Shown here: piece after piece, positions 15,801 through 27,028 of the stretch
How positions within the stretch are numbered: position 1 is the first letter of the stretch
Layout of the letters: every line of letters starts with the position of its first letter
Assembly: GCF_014384785.1 (NCBI RefSeq)
Contig: NZ_JACRSU010000001.1
Location: forward strand, 186,001-250,000
Reading direction: 5' to 3'
Origin: Congzhengia minquanensis
GTDB taxonomy: Bacteria > Bacillota > Clostridia > UBA1381 > UBA9506
Length of the DNA: 64,000 nt
Position numbers and translations under genes: made by a program
The notes under the pieces: generated by a model
Databases searched by the model: none
Told to the model about the DNA's origin: nothing
The model's input: only the letters and a program-made list of their open reading frames with translations

Positions 15801-16611
15801 TTTTTATAAAATATGTGCTGCAAACGGCGCCTGGTTTTATAAAAATGAAATACTGGAACGTACGGGACTTGTTAACCATGCATTCAGTACGAGAATCGGA
15901 GGAGTAAGCGAAGGCGCTTACTCCTCTTTAAACCTCGGCGTTAACTCAAAAGATGAAAAACAAAACGTTTTAAGTAATTTTCAGCTGTTTTCAGAGGCAA
16001 TTGGCATTCAGACTGAAAAAATGGTGCTGTCGAACCAGGTGCATGACGACAAAATTCGAATTGTTACAAAAGCTGACTGCGGCAAGGGCGTTTTGCTAAA
16101 TTCGGACATAAAGGGGATTGACGCTCTGATTACCGCAGAGTCCGGCGTTGCCCTTGCAACGTTTTACGCCGACTGCACTCCGGTTTTAATTGTCGATTTA
16201 CAAAAAAAAGTAATTGCTTCTGTCCATTCCGGCTGGCGGGGAACGCTTTTAAAAATCACGCAGAAGACCGTTTTAAAAATGACCAGAGAATTCGGGTGCG
16301 ACCCGAAAGATATGGTTTGCGCCATTGGTCCTTCGATTAAACAGTGCCATTTTGAGGTGGGGAAAGAAGTATATGACCAATTTGTAAATGTTTTCGGCCA
16401 GCCTGCGGCAGACAACACCATTCAGAAAAACGGCAAGTATTATGTGAACACCGATGCACTGAATGTTGACGCATTGGCGGCTTGCGGCGTGCCGTTAGAA
16501 AATATTTCCGTCTGTCCTCTCTGTACCTTTTGTCATAACGACGTGTTCTATTCTCACCGCGGGGACGGCGGCATAACCGGCCGCATGTGTGCGGTGATTG
16601 AACTGCGATAA
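15790..16611 (+). CDS. pgeF: Peptidoglycan editing factor / YfiH-type laccase-domain protein
   Basis: A 273-residue protein of the YfiH/LACC1 family. Members are zinc-dependent purine nucleoside-active enzymes, and the E. coli protein also edits L-Ser out of peptidoglycan precursors. Family motifs present are AFSTRIGGVSEGAYSSLNLG, NQVHDDKI, ATFYADCTPVLIVD (catalytic Cys) and ASVHSGWRGTLLK (metal His), plus CAIGPSIKQCHFEVG. It overlaps the oxidoreductase gene by 11 bases. Being in one unit with murA, a role in wall-precursor quality fits, though this is inference. A strong terminator follows directly. Confidence 0.92.
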   Translation: MTNNFYKICAANGAWFYKNEILERTGLVNHAFSTRIGGVSEGAYSSLNLGVNSKDEKQNVLSNFQLFSEAIGIQTEKMVLSNQVHDDKIRIVTKADCGKGVLLNSDIKGIDALITAESGVALATFYADCTPVLIVDLQKKVIASVHSGWRGTLLKITQKTVLKMTREFGCDPKDMVCAIGPSIKQCHFEVGKEVYDQFVNVFGQPAADNTIQKNGKYYVNTDALNVDALAACGVPLENISVCPLCTFCHNDVFYSHRGDGGITGRMCAVIELR

Positions 16612-16617
16612 AAAACC

Positions 16618-16647
16618 CGGCGCCAATAAATTGGCGCCGTTTTTTTA
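16618..16647. terminator. Terminator between pgeF and ackA
   Basis: A perfect 9-bp GC-rich stem CGGCGCCAA with TTGGCGCCG around TAAA, with eight T on the plus strand and an A-rich flank on the other side, so it can serve both convergent units. Confidence 0.88.
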
Positions 16648-16650
16648 TTC

Positions 16651-17850
16651 TTATTTATTTTCAATAATTTTCTTTGTATCTCTTGCAATGGTGAGTTCTT
16701 CATCTGTAGGAATTACGAACACCTTAACCCTTGCGTTGTCTGCTGAAATCTCGGCCTCAACGCCTTTCACATTGTTCTTTTCCGCATCAATTCGAATTCC
16801 CATAAACTCCTGGCCTGCTAAAACGTCTGCACGAACATCAGGCCCGTTTTCGCCAACACCCCCTGCAAAAGTAACAACGTCAACACCACCCATGATAGAC
16901 GCATATCTTCCGATATAACCTTGCACGCTGTGACGGAACATTTTTAAAGCGAGCAGTGCGCGTTTGTTGCCCTCTGCCGCTGCGGCGTCTAAATCACGAA
17001 AATCGCTGCTGACGCCGGAAATTCCCAAAACGCCCGACTTTTTATTTAAAATGGCGTCCACTTCTTCAATGGTCAATCCCTCATTGTTCATTAAAAAGGG
17101 AATGATGGCCGGGTCGATAGAGCCGGAACGGGTACCCATAACCAAGCCGTCTAACGGTGTGAAGCCCATGGAGGTGTCAACCACCTTGCCATTTTTCACA
17201 GCGGCAATGGACGAGCCGTTGCCTAAGTGGCAGGTAATAATTTTCAGTTCCTCGATGGGTTTTCCACAAAGCTCTGCCGCCCTGTGGGCAACATAGTTGT
17301 GGGAGGTTCCGTGGAACCCGTATTTTCTGATTTTATATTTCTCATAGTATTCATAAGGAATTCCGTACATAAAAGAAGCCGGCGGCATGGTCTGATGGAA
17401 CGCCGTGTCGAAAACGCCGACATTGGGTACGCCGGGCATCGCTTCCTCACAAGCTGCAATTCCCGTTAAGTTTGCCGGATTGTGCAGAGGCGCCAAGGGG
17501 TTACATTCCGTAACAGCCTTTTTCACCTCATCGGTAATTAAAACGCTTGAGCTGAAAAATTCGCCGCCATGCACCACCCTGTGACCTACTGCCGAAATTT
17601 CACTCATGTCGCTGATAACGCCGTGATTTTTGTCTGTCAGCGCGCCTAAAACCAGTTTAATTGCAACGCCATGGTTCGGCATGTCCTTTTCAATGATTAC
17701 CGTGTCTTTATCCCCAGGGGTATGTTTCAGCCGGGACTGGTCTAAGCCGATGCGCTCGCACAGGCCCTTTGCCATTACGTTTTCGTTATCCATATCAATC
17801 AGCTTGTACTTTAAAGACGAGCTTCCTGCGTTGATTACTAAAACTTTCAT
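16651..17850 (-). CDS. ackA: Acetate kinase
   Basis: A 399-residue acetate kinase that makes ATP and acetate from acetyl phosphate in fermentation, working with Pta. Motifs are [15 protein letters not shown] at the N-terminus (phosphate 1 loop), [22 protein letters not shown] and [11 protein letters not shown], with the C-terminal [16 protein letters not shown]. The ATG at 17850 is chosen because the family always starts at KVLVINAG; 31 further upstream residues overlap pta and look unlike the family. The gap to pta is 38 bases, so the two are one transcript. The ribosome site is weak, with AAAGG rather far upstream. Confidence 0.97.
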   Translation of the reverse strand: MKVLVINAGSSSLKYKLIDMDNENVMAKGLCERIGLDQSRLKHTPGDKDTVIIEKDMPNHGVAIKLVLGALTDKNHGVISDMSEISAVGHRVVHGGEFFSSSVLITDEVKKAVTECNPLAPLHNPANLTGIAACEEAMPGVPNVGVFDTAFHQTMPPASFMYGIPYEYYEKYKIRKYGFHGTSHNYVAHRAAELCGKPIEELKIITCHLGNGSSIAAVKNGKVVDTSMGFTPLDGLVMGTRSGSIDPAIIPFLMNNEGLTIEEVDAILNKKSGVLGISGVSSDFRDLDAAAAEGNKRALLALKMFRHSVQGYIGRYASIMGGVDVVTFAGGVGENGPDVRADVLAGQEFMGIRIDAEKNNVKGVEAEISADNARVKVFVIPTDEELTIARDTKKIIENK

Positions 17851-17888
17851 TTTCTTAAATTTCAAACCTTTCTGACTAAAATTATGTG

Positions 17889-18962
<1,074 letters not shown>

Positions 18963-18991
18963 TCATAACGGCTTCCCGCTTACGTTTTTCT

Positions 18992-20941
18992 TTAACCAAT
19001 TTCTGTTCCGTCATCAATGTCCATATCGGGCGTTAGCAGCGCAAACGGCTCGCCGTTTCTGCCGCCTGCCGCCAGAATCATTCCCTCAGACAGAACGCCA
19101 CGGAATTTCACAGGCTTTAAGTTCATTACCACAGCAACCTTTTTGCCAACAAACTCCTCAGGGGTACGGAACTTTGCAATGCCCGAAACAATTTGGCGCA
19201 CCTCGCCGCCCACCTTAATTTTTGAAACCAGCAGCTTGTCTGCCCCCTCAACTCGTTTCGACTCGAGCACCAGGCCCACTTTCAGTTCCAGCTTCGCAAA
19301 ATCGTCAATGGAAATATAGCTGCGTTCGCCCTTTTCCGGTTCCTGCTTCTTTTCCGGCTCCGGCGCCGTCTGTTTTGCCAAGCTTGCTTCAATTTCCTTC
19401 AGCTTTTTCGCCTCGTCAATTCTGTTAAACAGCGGTTTCCCCTGGCCAATTGTTTTACCAGCTACTGTGGCGCCAAAGGCGCTTAAGCTGTCCCACCCGG
19501 TAGTTTCTGCGCAGATTTGCCCGAAAATGCTGTCCGCCGTGGTGGGCATAAAGGGCGTCAGCAGCACGCCGATGAAACGAATGCTCTCTAACAAATTATA
19601 CAAAACGCCGCCCAAACGTTCCTTTTTGCTTTCATCCTTTGCCAATGCCCAGGGCATAGTTTCGTCGATATATTTATTCGACCTGCGCGCTAAGGAAATA
19701 ATTTCTTCCAGTGCGTCGGCTGTTTTAAACTCGTTCATTTTTTCTGTAACCGCTTTTGCCGCTTCCAGCGCCGTTTGTTTCAGTTCGTCGTCAAACTCGC
19801 CGTGGCTGGGATTCGGAACAACGCCGCCAAAATATTTGTGTACCATGGCCACCGTGCGGTTTACTAAGTTTCCCAGCGTGTTTGCCAAATCGCCGTTAAA
19901 CCGCGCAATGATATTTTCATAGGTGATAGACCCATCCTGCGCGTAGGGCATTTCCTTTAAAAGGTAGTAGCGGATTGCGTCCACGCCGAACAGCTCAACC
20001 AAATCGTCGGCATACATTACATTGCCTTTCGATTTGCTCATTTTGTCGTTGCCAAACAACAGCCATGGATGGCCGAACACCTGTTTGGGGAGCGGAATCC
20101 CTAAAGCCATAAGAAAAATGGGCCAATAGATGGTGTGGAACCTTAAAATATCTTTTCCAATGATGTGCACGTCGCAGGGCCAGTTTTTTAAAAACAGCTC
20201 TGTTTCCGGCTTTTCCGGGTCATACCCCAGCGCCGTGATATAGTTTGACAGCGCGTCCACCCACACATAAATCACATGCCCGGGGTCGAACTCCACGGGA
20301 ATGCCCCAGCTAAACGAGGTTCTTGACACGCACAAATCCTGCAGACCCGGTTTTAGAAAGTTATTCACCATTTCTTTTTTGCGACTTTCCGGCTGAATAA
20401 ATTCAGGATTTTCTTCAATGTGTTTCATTAAAGCGTTCTGATATTTGCCCATTTTAAAGAAATAGGCCTCTTCCTTTGTTTTCTTCACTTCCCTGCCGCA
20501 GTCCGGGCAGCAGCCGTCTGCAAGCTGACTCTCTGTAAAAAACGATTCGCATGGCACACAATACCAGCCCTCATACTCGCTTTTGTAAATATCGCCCTGG
20601 TCGTAGAGCTTTTTAAAAATATGCTGAACTGCCTGCTCGTGATAGTCGTCTGTTGTGCGGATAAACTTGTTATAGCCCGCGCCCATCAGATCCCAAATTT
20701 TGCGGATTTCTCCCGCCACGTTGTCCACATACTGTTTGGGGCTGATGCCCATTTTTTCTGCTTCTATCTGAATTTTCTGGCCGTGCTCATCAGTTCCGGT
20801 GAGGAAAAACACGTCGTAACCCATTTGCTTTTTAAATCTTGCAATTGCGTCTGTGAAAACCACCTCGAAGGTGTTGCCGATATGCGGCTTTTTGGATGTA
20901 TATGCGATGGCAGTTGTAATATAATATTTCTCTTTCCCCAT
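18992..20941 (-). CDS. metG: Methionyl-tRNA synthetase
   Basis: A 649-residue class I synthetase that charges tRNA-Met. The HIGH motif is PHIG near residue 20, the KMSKS loop is DKMSKSKGN near 300, and a zinc knuckle sits at CVPCESFF and CCPDCGREV. An anticodon-binding helical domain follows. After a charged Lys/Glu/Pro linker near 530 comes a C-terminal tRNA-binding (Trbp111-like) domain from SYISIDDFAKLELKVG to the end, which supports dimer formation. No T-box or S-box leader could be seen in the short upstream gap. The start is the ATG at 20941. It stands alone between pta and the divergent gpr. Confidence 0.97.
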   Translation of the reverse strand: MGKEKYYITTAIAYTSKKPHIGNTFEVVFTDAIARFKKQMGYDVFFLTGTDEHGQKIQIEAEKMGISPKQYVDNVAGEIRKIWDLMGAGYNKFIRTTDDYHEQAVQHIFKKLYDQGDIYKSEYEGWYCVPCESFFTESQLADGCCPDCGREVKKTKEEAYFFKMGKYQNALMKHIEENPEFIQPESRKKEMVNNFLKPGLQDLCVSRTSFSWGIPVEFDPGHVIYVWVDALSNYITALGYDPEKPETELFLKNWPCDVHIIGKDILRFHTIYWPIFLMALGIPLPKQVFGHPWLLFGNDKMSKSKGNVMYADDLVELFGVDAIRYYLLKEMPYAQDGSITYENIIARFNGDLANTLGNLVNRTVAMVHKYFGGVVPNPSHGEFDDELKQTALEAAKAVTEKMNEFKTADALEEIISLARRSNKYIDETMPWALAKDESKKERLGGVLYNLLESIRFIGVLLTPFMPTTADSIFGQICAETTGWDSLSAFGATVAGKTIGQGKPLFNRIDEAKKLKEIEASLAKQTAPEPEKKQEPEKGERSYISIDDFAKLELKVGLVLESKRVEGADKLLVSKIKVGGEVRQIVSGIAKFRTPEEFVGKKVAVVMNLKPVKFRGVLSEGMILAAGGRNGEPFALLTPDMDIDDGTEIG

Positions 20942-21022
20942 CTAAAAGCTCCTTCCGTGCATAATTACTTATTTATATAATACCACTTTTTTCTTACATT
21001 TAAAAGGGTTTTCACAAAAAAA

Positions 21023-21052
21023 GTTAAATTTTAAGAAAAAAAGCACATAATG
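21023..21052 (+). promoter_or_regulatory. Candidate forespore (SigG-type) promoter of gpr
   Basis: CATAATG (21046-21052) matches the SigG -10 CATWMTA at six of seven positions. GTTAA lies 18 bases upstream (21023-21027) and matches GHATR only partly. The spacing and the known SigF/SigG control of gpr support it, but the -35 is weak. Confidence 0.35.
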
Positions 21053-21105
21053 TCAAAGTTTTTTGCACAAAATACACCTAAAACCATAAATTTGGAGGCG
21101 CTGTT

Positions 21106-22080
21106 ATGCGGAACGTTAGAACCGACCTGGCCTTGGAAGCCCACGAGCTTTTCATGGAGGCGGCGGAGGAAATTGCGGGAATTGAGTTGTCTGACCGCTC
21201 AGAGGGGGAAATTCATATCACCCACGTTGCAGTAAAGGACAAGGAGGCATCGCAAAAAATCGGCAAGCCCATAGGAAACTATGTGACATTAGAGCTGCCC
21301 GACCTGCGCTATATCGACAAAAACCTTTATGAGACGGCATGCAAGAAAATTTCTGCCGAAATTGGTGAACTTTTAAAAGGTATTGATCCGAAACGCCCCA
21401 TTTTAATCATCGGGCTTGGAAACCGCTCCATCACCTCAGACTCGCTGGGCCCTGCCGTGATTGACAGATTGATGATTACGCGACACTTGTTCCACTATGC
21501 ACCTGAGGCCGTGTCGGACAATTTAGGCTCTGTGTGCGCCATTGCCCCCGGCGTATTGGGGGTTACAGGTATTGAAACGGGTGAAATCATTGCCGGCGTG
21601 TGCGAAAAGGTGCATCCCTGCGCGGTGATTTGCGTGGATGCATTGGCCGCTCGAAATATTGACCGCGTAACGCGCACCATTCAAATTTGCGACACTGGAA
21701 TAAACCCCGGCGCAGGGGTGGGCAACAACCGAAAAGAGATTTCGCAAAACACTCTGGGCGTGCCGGTAATTGCCGTGGGCGTGCCCACAGTGGTGGACGC
21801 GGCAACCATAACAGACGACACGCTAAATCTTGTCATTGACAATCTTTTGTCGCAAAACGATGACAACACCGCTTTTTTTAAAATGCTGAAAGGGCTAAAC
21901 CCCGAAGACCGGTTTGGATTAATTAAAGAGTCAGTTTCAAAGTCCATGCCCAACTTTATGACCACACCCAAGGAGATTGACATTTTGATTGATAAAACTG
22001 CAGAGGTTGTGGCAAATGGCATTAATTTTGCTCTACACAAGGATATAACCTTTGAAGATATAGATATTTACGTTTCTTAA
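21106..22080 (+). CDS. gpr: Spore germination protease GPR
   Basis: A 324-residue GPR endopeptidase, the aspartic-like protease that degrades small acid-soluble spore proteins early in germination. It is made as a zymogen, and the N-terminal RTDLALEAHELFMEAA resembles the propeptide cleavage area. Core segments are LIIGLGNRSITSDSLGP, IAPGVLGVTGIETGEII and CVDALAARNIDRVTRTIQICDTGINPGAGVGNNR. The ATG at 21106 is preceded by GGAGG. It is direct evidence of endospore formation. It lies divergent from metG and upstream of sodC, which has its own ribosome site. Confidence 0.97.
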   Translation: MRNVRTDLALEAHELFMEAAEEIAGIELSDRSEGEIHITHVAVKDKEASQKIGKPIGNYVTLELPDLRYIDKNLYETACKKISAEIGELLKGIDPKRPILIIGLGNRSITSDSLGPAVIDRLMITRHLFHYAPEAVSDNLGSVCAIAPGVLGVTGIETGEIIAGVCEKVHPCAVICVDALAARNIDRVTRTIQICDTGINPGAGVGNNRKEISQNTLGVPVIAVGVPTVVDAATITDDTLNLVIDNLLSQNDDNTAFFKMLKGLNPEDRFGLIKESVSKSMPNFMTTPKEIDILIDKTAEVVANGINFALHKDITFEDIDIYVS

Positions 22081-22133
22081 AACACAAAACATCCCTTTAC
22101 CGCATATGGTGGTTTAGGAGGTGTTTTTATATT

Positions 22134-22589
22134 ATGATGAAACATAGAAACCGCGCAGTCGCCGCTATTTCAGGCGGAAAAAAATATCCCGATCTGCGCG
22201 GAACCGTTACATTTAACGGCATGGAAGAAGGCGTTTTGGTAACCGTTCAGGTTACCGGCCTGCCGGTGCAAAACGAGTGCTGCGGCTGCGGCGTTTATGG
22301 GTTCCATATTCACAGCGGCGGCTCCTGCACAGGAACCGAAGCCAACGAGTTTGCTGATGCAGACGGGCATTTTAACCCTCGGGGCTGCCCACATCCATAC
22401 CATGCAGGCGATATGCCGCCATTGTTTGGGAATCACGGCATGGCATATATGTCGTTTTTAACCGACCGCTTTACGTTAGAAGAAATTATCGGTAAGACAG
22501 TGATTATTCACTTAGATCCGGATGATTTTACAACCCAGCCCAGCGGAAATTCAGGCGAAATGATTGCCTGCGGCGTGATTGCACGATAA
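22134..22589 (+). CDS. sodC: Cu/Zn superoxide dismutase-family protein
   Basis: A 151-residue SodC-type protein without a signal peptide. The metal-binding pattern is present: GFHIHSGGSC (copper His pair and disulfide Cys), GHFNP, HPYHAGDMPPL (bridging and zinc His plus Asp) and VIIHLDPDDF, with the catalytic-loop Arg replaced in SGNSGEMIACGVI. The last point resembles YojM-like members of spore formers, which may lack full dismutase activity. Extra Cys pairs occur at CCGCG. The gene follows gpr by 53 bases and has GGAGGTG upstream. A role in spore or oxidative protection is plausible but not shown. Confidence 0.9.
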   Translation: MMKHRNRAVAAISGGKKYPDLRGTVTFNGMEEGVLVTVQVTGLPVQNECCGCGVYGFHIHSGGSCTGTEANEFADADGHFNPRGCPHPYHAGDMPPLFGNHGMAYMSFLTDRFTLEEIIGKTVIIHLDPDDFTTQPSGNSGEMIACGVIAR

Positions 22590-22623
22590 GTAAAAAAGCT
22601 GCCTTTCGGCAGCTTTTTTACTT
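22588..22623. terminator. Bidirectional terminator between sodC and pcrA
   Basis: A perfect 16-bp stem built on AAAAAAGCTGCC with its complement around TTTC; the runs of A and T allow use on both strands, between two convergent genes. Confidence 0.88.
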
Positions 22624-22626
22624 ATA

Positions 22627-24828
22627 TTATTGTGCTTTTTTCAGTCTTGCAAAAGAACCCATCAGGGATTTCGTGCCCACTTCGTCGAACACTATTTCTA
22701 ATTTTACGTCGCCGCCTGCCGGGGTTACAGACAAAATCATGCCGGTGCCAAACTTTTTATGCACCACCATGTCACCCGCTTTAAAGTCGTAAGACACAGG
22801 CTCGGTGCGCACACCCGCGCTTTTGCGTTCAAAGATTTCCTGAAACAGGTCGCTCTGACTTTTGGCCTTTTTTCTGCCGCCCACTTCTGTTTTCGGGCTC
22901 CGGTCTGCTTCAACAATATCCACATACTGCTGCGGGATTTCATCTAAAAACCGGGAGGCTTTGGAATAAACCGAACCGCCGTACATAGACCTTCTCATGG
23001 CGTAGGAGAGCGTGAGGCGTTTTTTTGCCCGCGTAATACCTACATAACACAGGCGGCGTTCCTCCTCAATTTCCTCCTCGGAATACATGGAACGCTGGCT
23101 GGGGAACAGCCCCTCCTCCAAGCCGCATAGGAAAACTGCCGGAAACTCTAAGCCTTTGGCGGAATGAAGCGTCATAAGAACCACGCTGTCGGCCTCTGTG
23201 TCGTAATTGTCCACGTCTGCAATTAAAGCCGTGTTCTCTAAAAATTCAAACAGGGTTGGCTCCTCGCTGCTCTTTTCATATTCCTCTGCAGAGAGGATAA
23301 ACTCCTGAATGTTTTCTATCCTCGTTTGGTTTTCAACAGAATCCTCCGACAAAAGCATATCCATATAGCCCGAACGCTTATAAACCGCCTCAATGATTTT
23401 TGAGGGCTGGGTTTGGTCGGTGTCTGTCTGAATTTCGCGGATTAATTTCGTAAACGTCAACAGCTTTTCCGTTACCTTCGCAAGCTCCGGAATGGTATCT
23501 GCAATTTCCATGGCGGCAAACATGCTGATGTCCCGTCCGGCTGCCGCTGCCGCCACCTTTTCTACCGTGGTGACGCCAATTTTACGAGATGGCTCGTTTA
23601 CCACGCGCATAAGTGACAGGTTATCGTTGGGGTTAAACACAAGCCGCAAATATGCCAGCATGTCTTTAATTTCCTTTCTGTCGTAAAACCGCAGCCCCGC
23701 CAGCACACGGTAAGGAATTCCGAAGCCGGATAGCGTGGTTTCCAGCACGCGTGACTGCACGTTGGTGCGGTATAAAATTGCGCAGTCGCAATAGCGCATT
23801 CCGTCTACCTTCACCAATTTTTCAATGGTTTTTCCGATATAGTCGGCCTCTTCATATTCGTTGTCCGCTTCAAACAGCAAAATTTTATCCCCGGCGCCGT
23901 TGCTGGTCCACAGCTCCTTGCCTTTTCTTCCGGCATTGTTGGCAATCACGCAGTTTGCAGCGTTTAAAATATTTTGGGTAGAACGGTAGTTTTGCTCAAG
24001 CTTAATGACCTTAGCCTGATCGAACTCCTTTTCAAAGTCTAAAATGTTATTGATGTTGGCGCCGCGGAACTTGTAAATACTCTGGTCGTCGTCGCCCACC
24101 ACGCAAATATTCCGATATTTTCCCGCCAGCTGGCTGGTTAAAAGATACTGCGCGTTGTTCGTGTCCTGATACTCGTCCACAAACACGTAGCGGAATTTAT
24201 TCTGGTAAAACTCCAGCACCTCCGCGTCTAAAGAGAACAGCTTCACTGTCAGGATAATAATATCGTCAAAATCCAGCGCGTTTGCCTCAAACAGCCGTTT
24301 TTGATAGAGCTTGTAAAGCTCGCCTACCTTTGTCATGCGGAAATCGCCGTTATAGGCCGCCAAAAACACATCTGGCTCCATCAAATTGTCCTTCGCATTC
24401 GAAATCTCCGCCAACATAGATTTGGGCGGAAACGTTTTTTCGTCCATGCCCAGCTCTTTTAAGCACCGTTTTATCAGCGTTTTCTGGTCGGCAGAGTCGT
24501 AAATTAAAAAGTCCGACGCATAACCTAAAAGGCTAATGTTCCTGCGCAGGATTTTCATGCACACAGAATGGAACGTGCCAATCCACATACCCTCTGCCCC
24601 GTCGCCAATTAAGCCCTCGACCCTGTCTTTTAATTCATTTGCGGCCTTGTTGGTAAACGTGATGGCTAGAATTTGATAGGGACGAGCCAAGCTTTGTTCT
24701 AATATGTACGCAATTTTGTTTACCACCACTGTGGTTTTGCCCGATCCGGCGCCCGCCAAAATAAGAAGCGGACCCTCGGTAGCTAAAATTGCTTCTTTTT
24801 GCCTGTCGTTAAATTGATCTAAATTCAT
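22627..24828 (-). CDS. pcrA: ATP-dependent DNA helicase PcrA
   Basis: A 733-residue superfamily 1A 3'-5' helicase of the UvrD/PcrA type, acting in DNA repair and plasmid or replication-fork processing. Motifs are the Q motif [12 protein letters not shown], Walker [14 protein letters not shown] (residues 25-37), motif Ia [12 protein letters not shown], motif [12 protein letters not shown], motif [17 protein letters not shown], motif [10 protein letters not shown] and motif [13 protein letters not shown]. The C-terminal Tudor-like segment [21 protein letters not shown] binds RNA polymerase in known PcrA. The ATG overlaps the trmFO stop by four bases. It ends the minus-strand unit that begins upstream of aroE. 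Confidence 0.97.
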   Translation of the reverse strand: MNLDQFNDRQKEAILATEGPLLILAGAGSGKTTVVVNKIAYILEQSLARPYQILAITFTNKAANELKDRVEGLIGDGAEGMWIGTFHSVCMKILRRNISLLGYASDFLIYDSADQKTLIKRCLKELGMDEKTFPPKSMLAEISNAKDNLMEPDVFLAAYNGDFRMTKVGELYKLYQKRLFEANALDFDDIIILTVKLFSLDAEVLEFYQNKFRYVFVDEYQDTNNAQYLLTSQLAGKYRNICVVGDDDQSIYKFRGANINNILDFEKEFDQAKVIKLEQNYRSTQNILNAANCVIANNAGRKGKELWTSNGAGDKILLFEADNEYEEADYIGKTIEKLVKVDGMRYCDCAILYRTNVQSRVLETTLSGFGIPYRVLAGLRFYDRKEIKDMLAYLRLVFNPNDNLSLMRVVNEPSRKIGVTTVEKVAAAAAGRDISMFAAMEIADTIPELAKVTEKLLTFTKLIREIQTDTDQTQPSKIIEAVYKRSGYMDMLLSEDSVENQTRIENIQEFILSAEEYEKSSEEPTLFEFLENTALIADVDNYDTEADSVVLMTLHSAKGLEFPAVFLCGLEEGLFPSQRSMYSEEEIEEERRLCYVGITRAKKRLTLSYAMRRSMYGGSVYSKASRFLDEIPQQYVDIVEADRSPKTEVGGRKKAKSQSDLFQEIFERKSAGVRTEPVSYDFKAGDMVVHKKFGTGMILSVTPAGGDVKLEIVFDEVGTKSLMGSFARLKKAQ

Positions 24829-26141
24829 AGTTCCCTCGCAATTAATTCTTTCATTTGTGTCAGGGCGCGCTGCGAAATCTTTGCATACCGCTCCCGCTTG
24901 TTTTTAATTCGTTCCGTTAATCCGTCAATAATTCCAAAGTTAATGTTCATTGGCTGAAAGTCCGCGCCGGAAAACGTTGAGATGTAATGCCCCAGCGCGC
25001 CGGTTGCCGTTGTGGATGGAAACATGAGCGCACTCTTTCCCTCCAAATGTCTGGCGGCGTTAATTCCGGCAACAATGCCCGATGCGGCAGACTCCACATA
25101 GCCCTCCACGCCCGTCATTTGCCCTGCAAAAAACAGGCCCTTGCGGCTTACCGTTTCAAACGCTGCCGTCAGCACGCCGGGCGAATGGATATAGGTGTTG
25201 CGGTGCATTACCCCATAACGCATAAATTCTGCATGTTCTAAGCCCGGAATCATGGAGAAAACACGTTTTTGTTCTGAAAACGTCAGATGGGTTTGGAAGC
25301 CTACAATGTTGTAAAGCGTGCCGTCCTTATCGTCCTGCCGAAGCTGCACCACGGCGTGATACCGCTCCCCGGTTTCGGGATGTTCCAAGCCCACCGGTTT
25401 AAGCGGGCCGAAGGTCAGCGTGTCTCTTCCGCGCTGTGCCATTACCTCAACGGGCATGCACCCTTCAAACACCTTGTTGTTTTCAAATTCGTGAAGGTGT
25501 GCGGTTTTCGCGTTTACCAGTTCTGTGTAAAACGCCTCATACTGTTCCTTTGTCATGGGGCAGTTAATGTAGTCTGCCGTTCCCTTGTCATACCGTGCTT
25601 TTTTGAACACCTTGGTTTTGTCAATGGAATCAAATGTGACAATCGGCGCCGCAGCGTCGTAAAAATATAGATAACCGTTGCCAAAAAATGTTCCGATATG
25701 TTCCGAAAGCGCGTCTGATGTAAGAGGCCCGGTGGCCACCACCACGCAGCCCTCTTTTGGAATTTTGGTAATCTCCTCATTTTTAACGGTGATGTATGGG
25801 TTTTTCGTAACTTTGTCTGTCATCATCTGGGCAAAACCCACCCTGTCCACCGCCAGAGCGCCTCCTGCCGGAACTTTTGTTTGGTCGGCGCACGCTGTCA
25901 CCAACGAACCTAACAGCCGCATTTCAGCCTTTAGGAGACCTGCGCCGTTTTCTAAAGTATCTGCTCTGAGAGAATTTGAGCACACAAGTTCTCCCAAAAG
26001 GTCGGAGCTGTGCGCAGGCGTTTTCTTTTCCGGCTTCATTTCATAAAGCGTTACGTTAATTTTATGCTTTGCAAGCTGCCATGCCGCTTCGCACCCGGCT
26101 AGACCGCCGCCAATCACTGTTGCATTCATATTCATATTCAT
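24825..26141 (-). CDS. trmFO: tRNA m5U54 methyltransferase, folate/FAD-dependent
   Basis: A 438-residue TrmFO, which makes ribothymidine-54 in tRNA using methylenetetrahydrofolate and FAD. The FAD loop is [15 protein letters not shown] near residues 9-23. The family hallmarks [34 protein letters not shown] and [20 protein letters not shown] are clear; the last holds the Gly-rich end of the FAD site. Three in-frame ATGs lie close together at the start (residues 1, 3 and 5); the first has GGAAC nearby and is kept. It overlaps both neighbours by four bases, so translation is coupled along the unit. Confidence 0.97.
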   Translation of the reverse strand: MNMNMNATVIGGGLAGCEAAWQLAKHKINVTLYEMKPEKKTPAHSSDLLGELVCSNSLRADTLENGAGLLKAEMRLLGSLVTACADQTKVPAGGALAVDRVGFAQMMTDKVTKNPYITVKNEEITKIPKEGCVVVATGPLTSDALSEHIGTFFGNGYLYFYDAAAPIVTFDSIDKTKVFKKARYDKGTADYINCPMTKEQYEAFYTELVNAKTAHLHEFENNKVFEGCMPVEVMAQRGRDTLTFGPLKPVGLEHPETGERYHAVVQLRQDDKDGTLYNIVGFQTHLTFSEQKRVFSMIPGLEHAEFMRYGVMHRNTYIHSPGVLTAAFETVSRKGLFFAGQMTGVEGYVESAASGIVAGINAARHLEGKSALMFPSTTATGALGHYISTFSGADFQPMNINFGIIDGLTERIKNKRERYAKISQRALTQMKELIAREL

Positions 26142-27019
26142 GTTCCTTCATATTCCGTAAAATATTTTTCAACCATTCGAACGGGCCTGTAGGCCATTTT
26201 TGCTTTTCTTAAGCCCTCAAGCCCCATGTCCTCCTCGCGGTTAATAAATTCAAAACCGCTCCACTCGTTTTGCACAAATTGCTGATTTATCATGTTAAAG
26301 GATCCCCGGATGGAGGTGTCGGCATATTCAATGTGAATGAGCGCCATGTCGTCTGTTATGGGTTCGCCTGCAGAAAATGCCGCAAGCTTTCCGTCAACGC
26401 GGATTCCTCCTAAGGTTACGCCAAGCTTGTCCACGTTGTCAAGCAGCCGCACCGTTGCTTCTTCCGACAGGCCTGAGCCATGGTTCTTCTGTCCCTGTTT
26501 CCAGTTTAAAAACAACTCCTTGCACTCATCTGCGTTTTTCTGCCCCAATCGCTCATACTGAAAATCGTAGTGATTTAAAAATGCGTTTAAGTGGTTTTTC
26601 TTCTGATGGAGCTTTTTGCCCCGAAGATGAATTAAGCTGTCGCTTAAATAAACATAGTCCGCATTGTTGCGGTCGCTGTAGATGCGAAGTTTATTTCCAA
26701 AAACTGCGCCACACTCCTCTGCCATTTGTTCTGTCATTAAAATAAAATGGGGCGAACCGCTCTGGCGGTTCATAAACTCAAAGGATTTTTCTGCCGCCGC
26801 CTGTCGGTTCCCGTTCCCCAGAGGATAGGTGCAGCCCACGCCGTGGTGCCTGCCATGAAAAAACAAGACAAGGCAGCCGTCCACAATATCATACTGAATT
26901 TTTCCGCTGCCCGCCCACATGAATAGCGTAGTAAAGTTATAAGTTGAGCTTTCGCTCTTTCCCAAATATTCCTGTAATACGTTTTTATCTTCAATTGCAA
27001 TGTCTTTCGGACTCAACAT
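26138..27019 (-). CDS. DUF2156-family protein (lysyltransferase C-domain-like)
   Basis: A 293-residue soluble protein of the DUF2156 family, related to the C-terminal GNAT-like domain of phosphatidylglycerol lysyltransferases. Characteristic stretches are [11 protein letters not shown] at residues 25-35, the central [22 protein letters not shown], and [20 protein letters not shown] near 225-245, followed by [21 protein letters not shown]. No membrane segments are present, so it is not a full MprF-type enzyme. Clostridial relatives are mostly uncharacterised. The start is the ATG at 27019 behind AAGGTG. It overlaps trmFO by four bases and follows aroE by nine. Confidence 0.85.
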   Translation of the reverse strand: MLSPKDIAIEDKNVLQEYLGKSESSTYNFTTLFMWAGSGKIQYDIVDGCLVLFFHGRHHGVGCTYPLGNGNRQAAAEKSFEFMNRQSGSPHFILMTEQMAEECGAVFGNKLRIYSDRNNADYVYLSDSLIHLRGKKLHQKKNHLNAFLNHYDFQYERLGQKNADECKELFLNWKQGQKNHGSGLSEEATVRLLDNVDKLGVTLGGIRVDGKLAAFSAGEPITDDMALIHIEYADTSIRGSFNMINQQFVQNEWSGFEFINREEDMGLEGLRKAKMAYRPVRMVEKYFTEYEGT

Positions 27020-27028
27020 AGTTTCACC

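Noticed and set aside
20942..21022. T-box or S-box riboswitch before metG
   Set aside because: The upstream gap is too short and lacks the conserved T-box sequence and a terminator-antiterminator pair.
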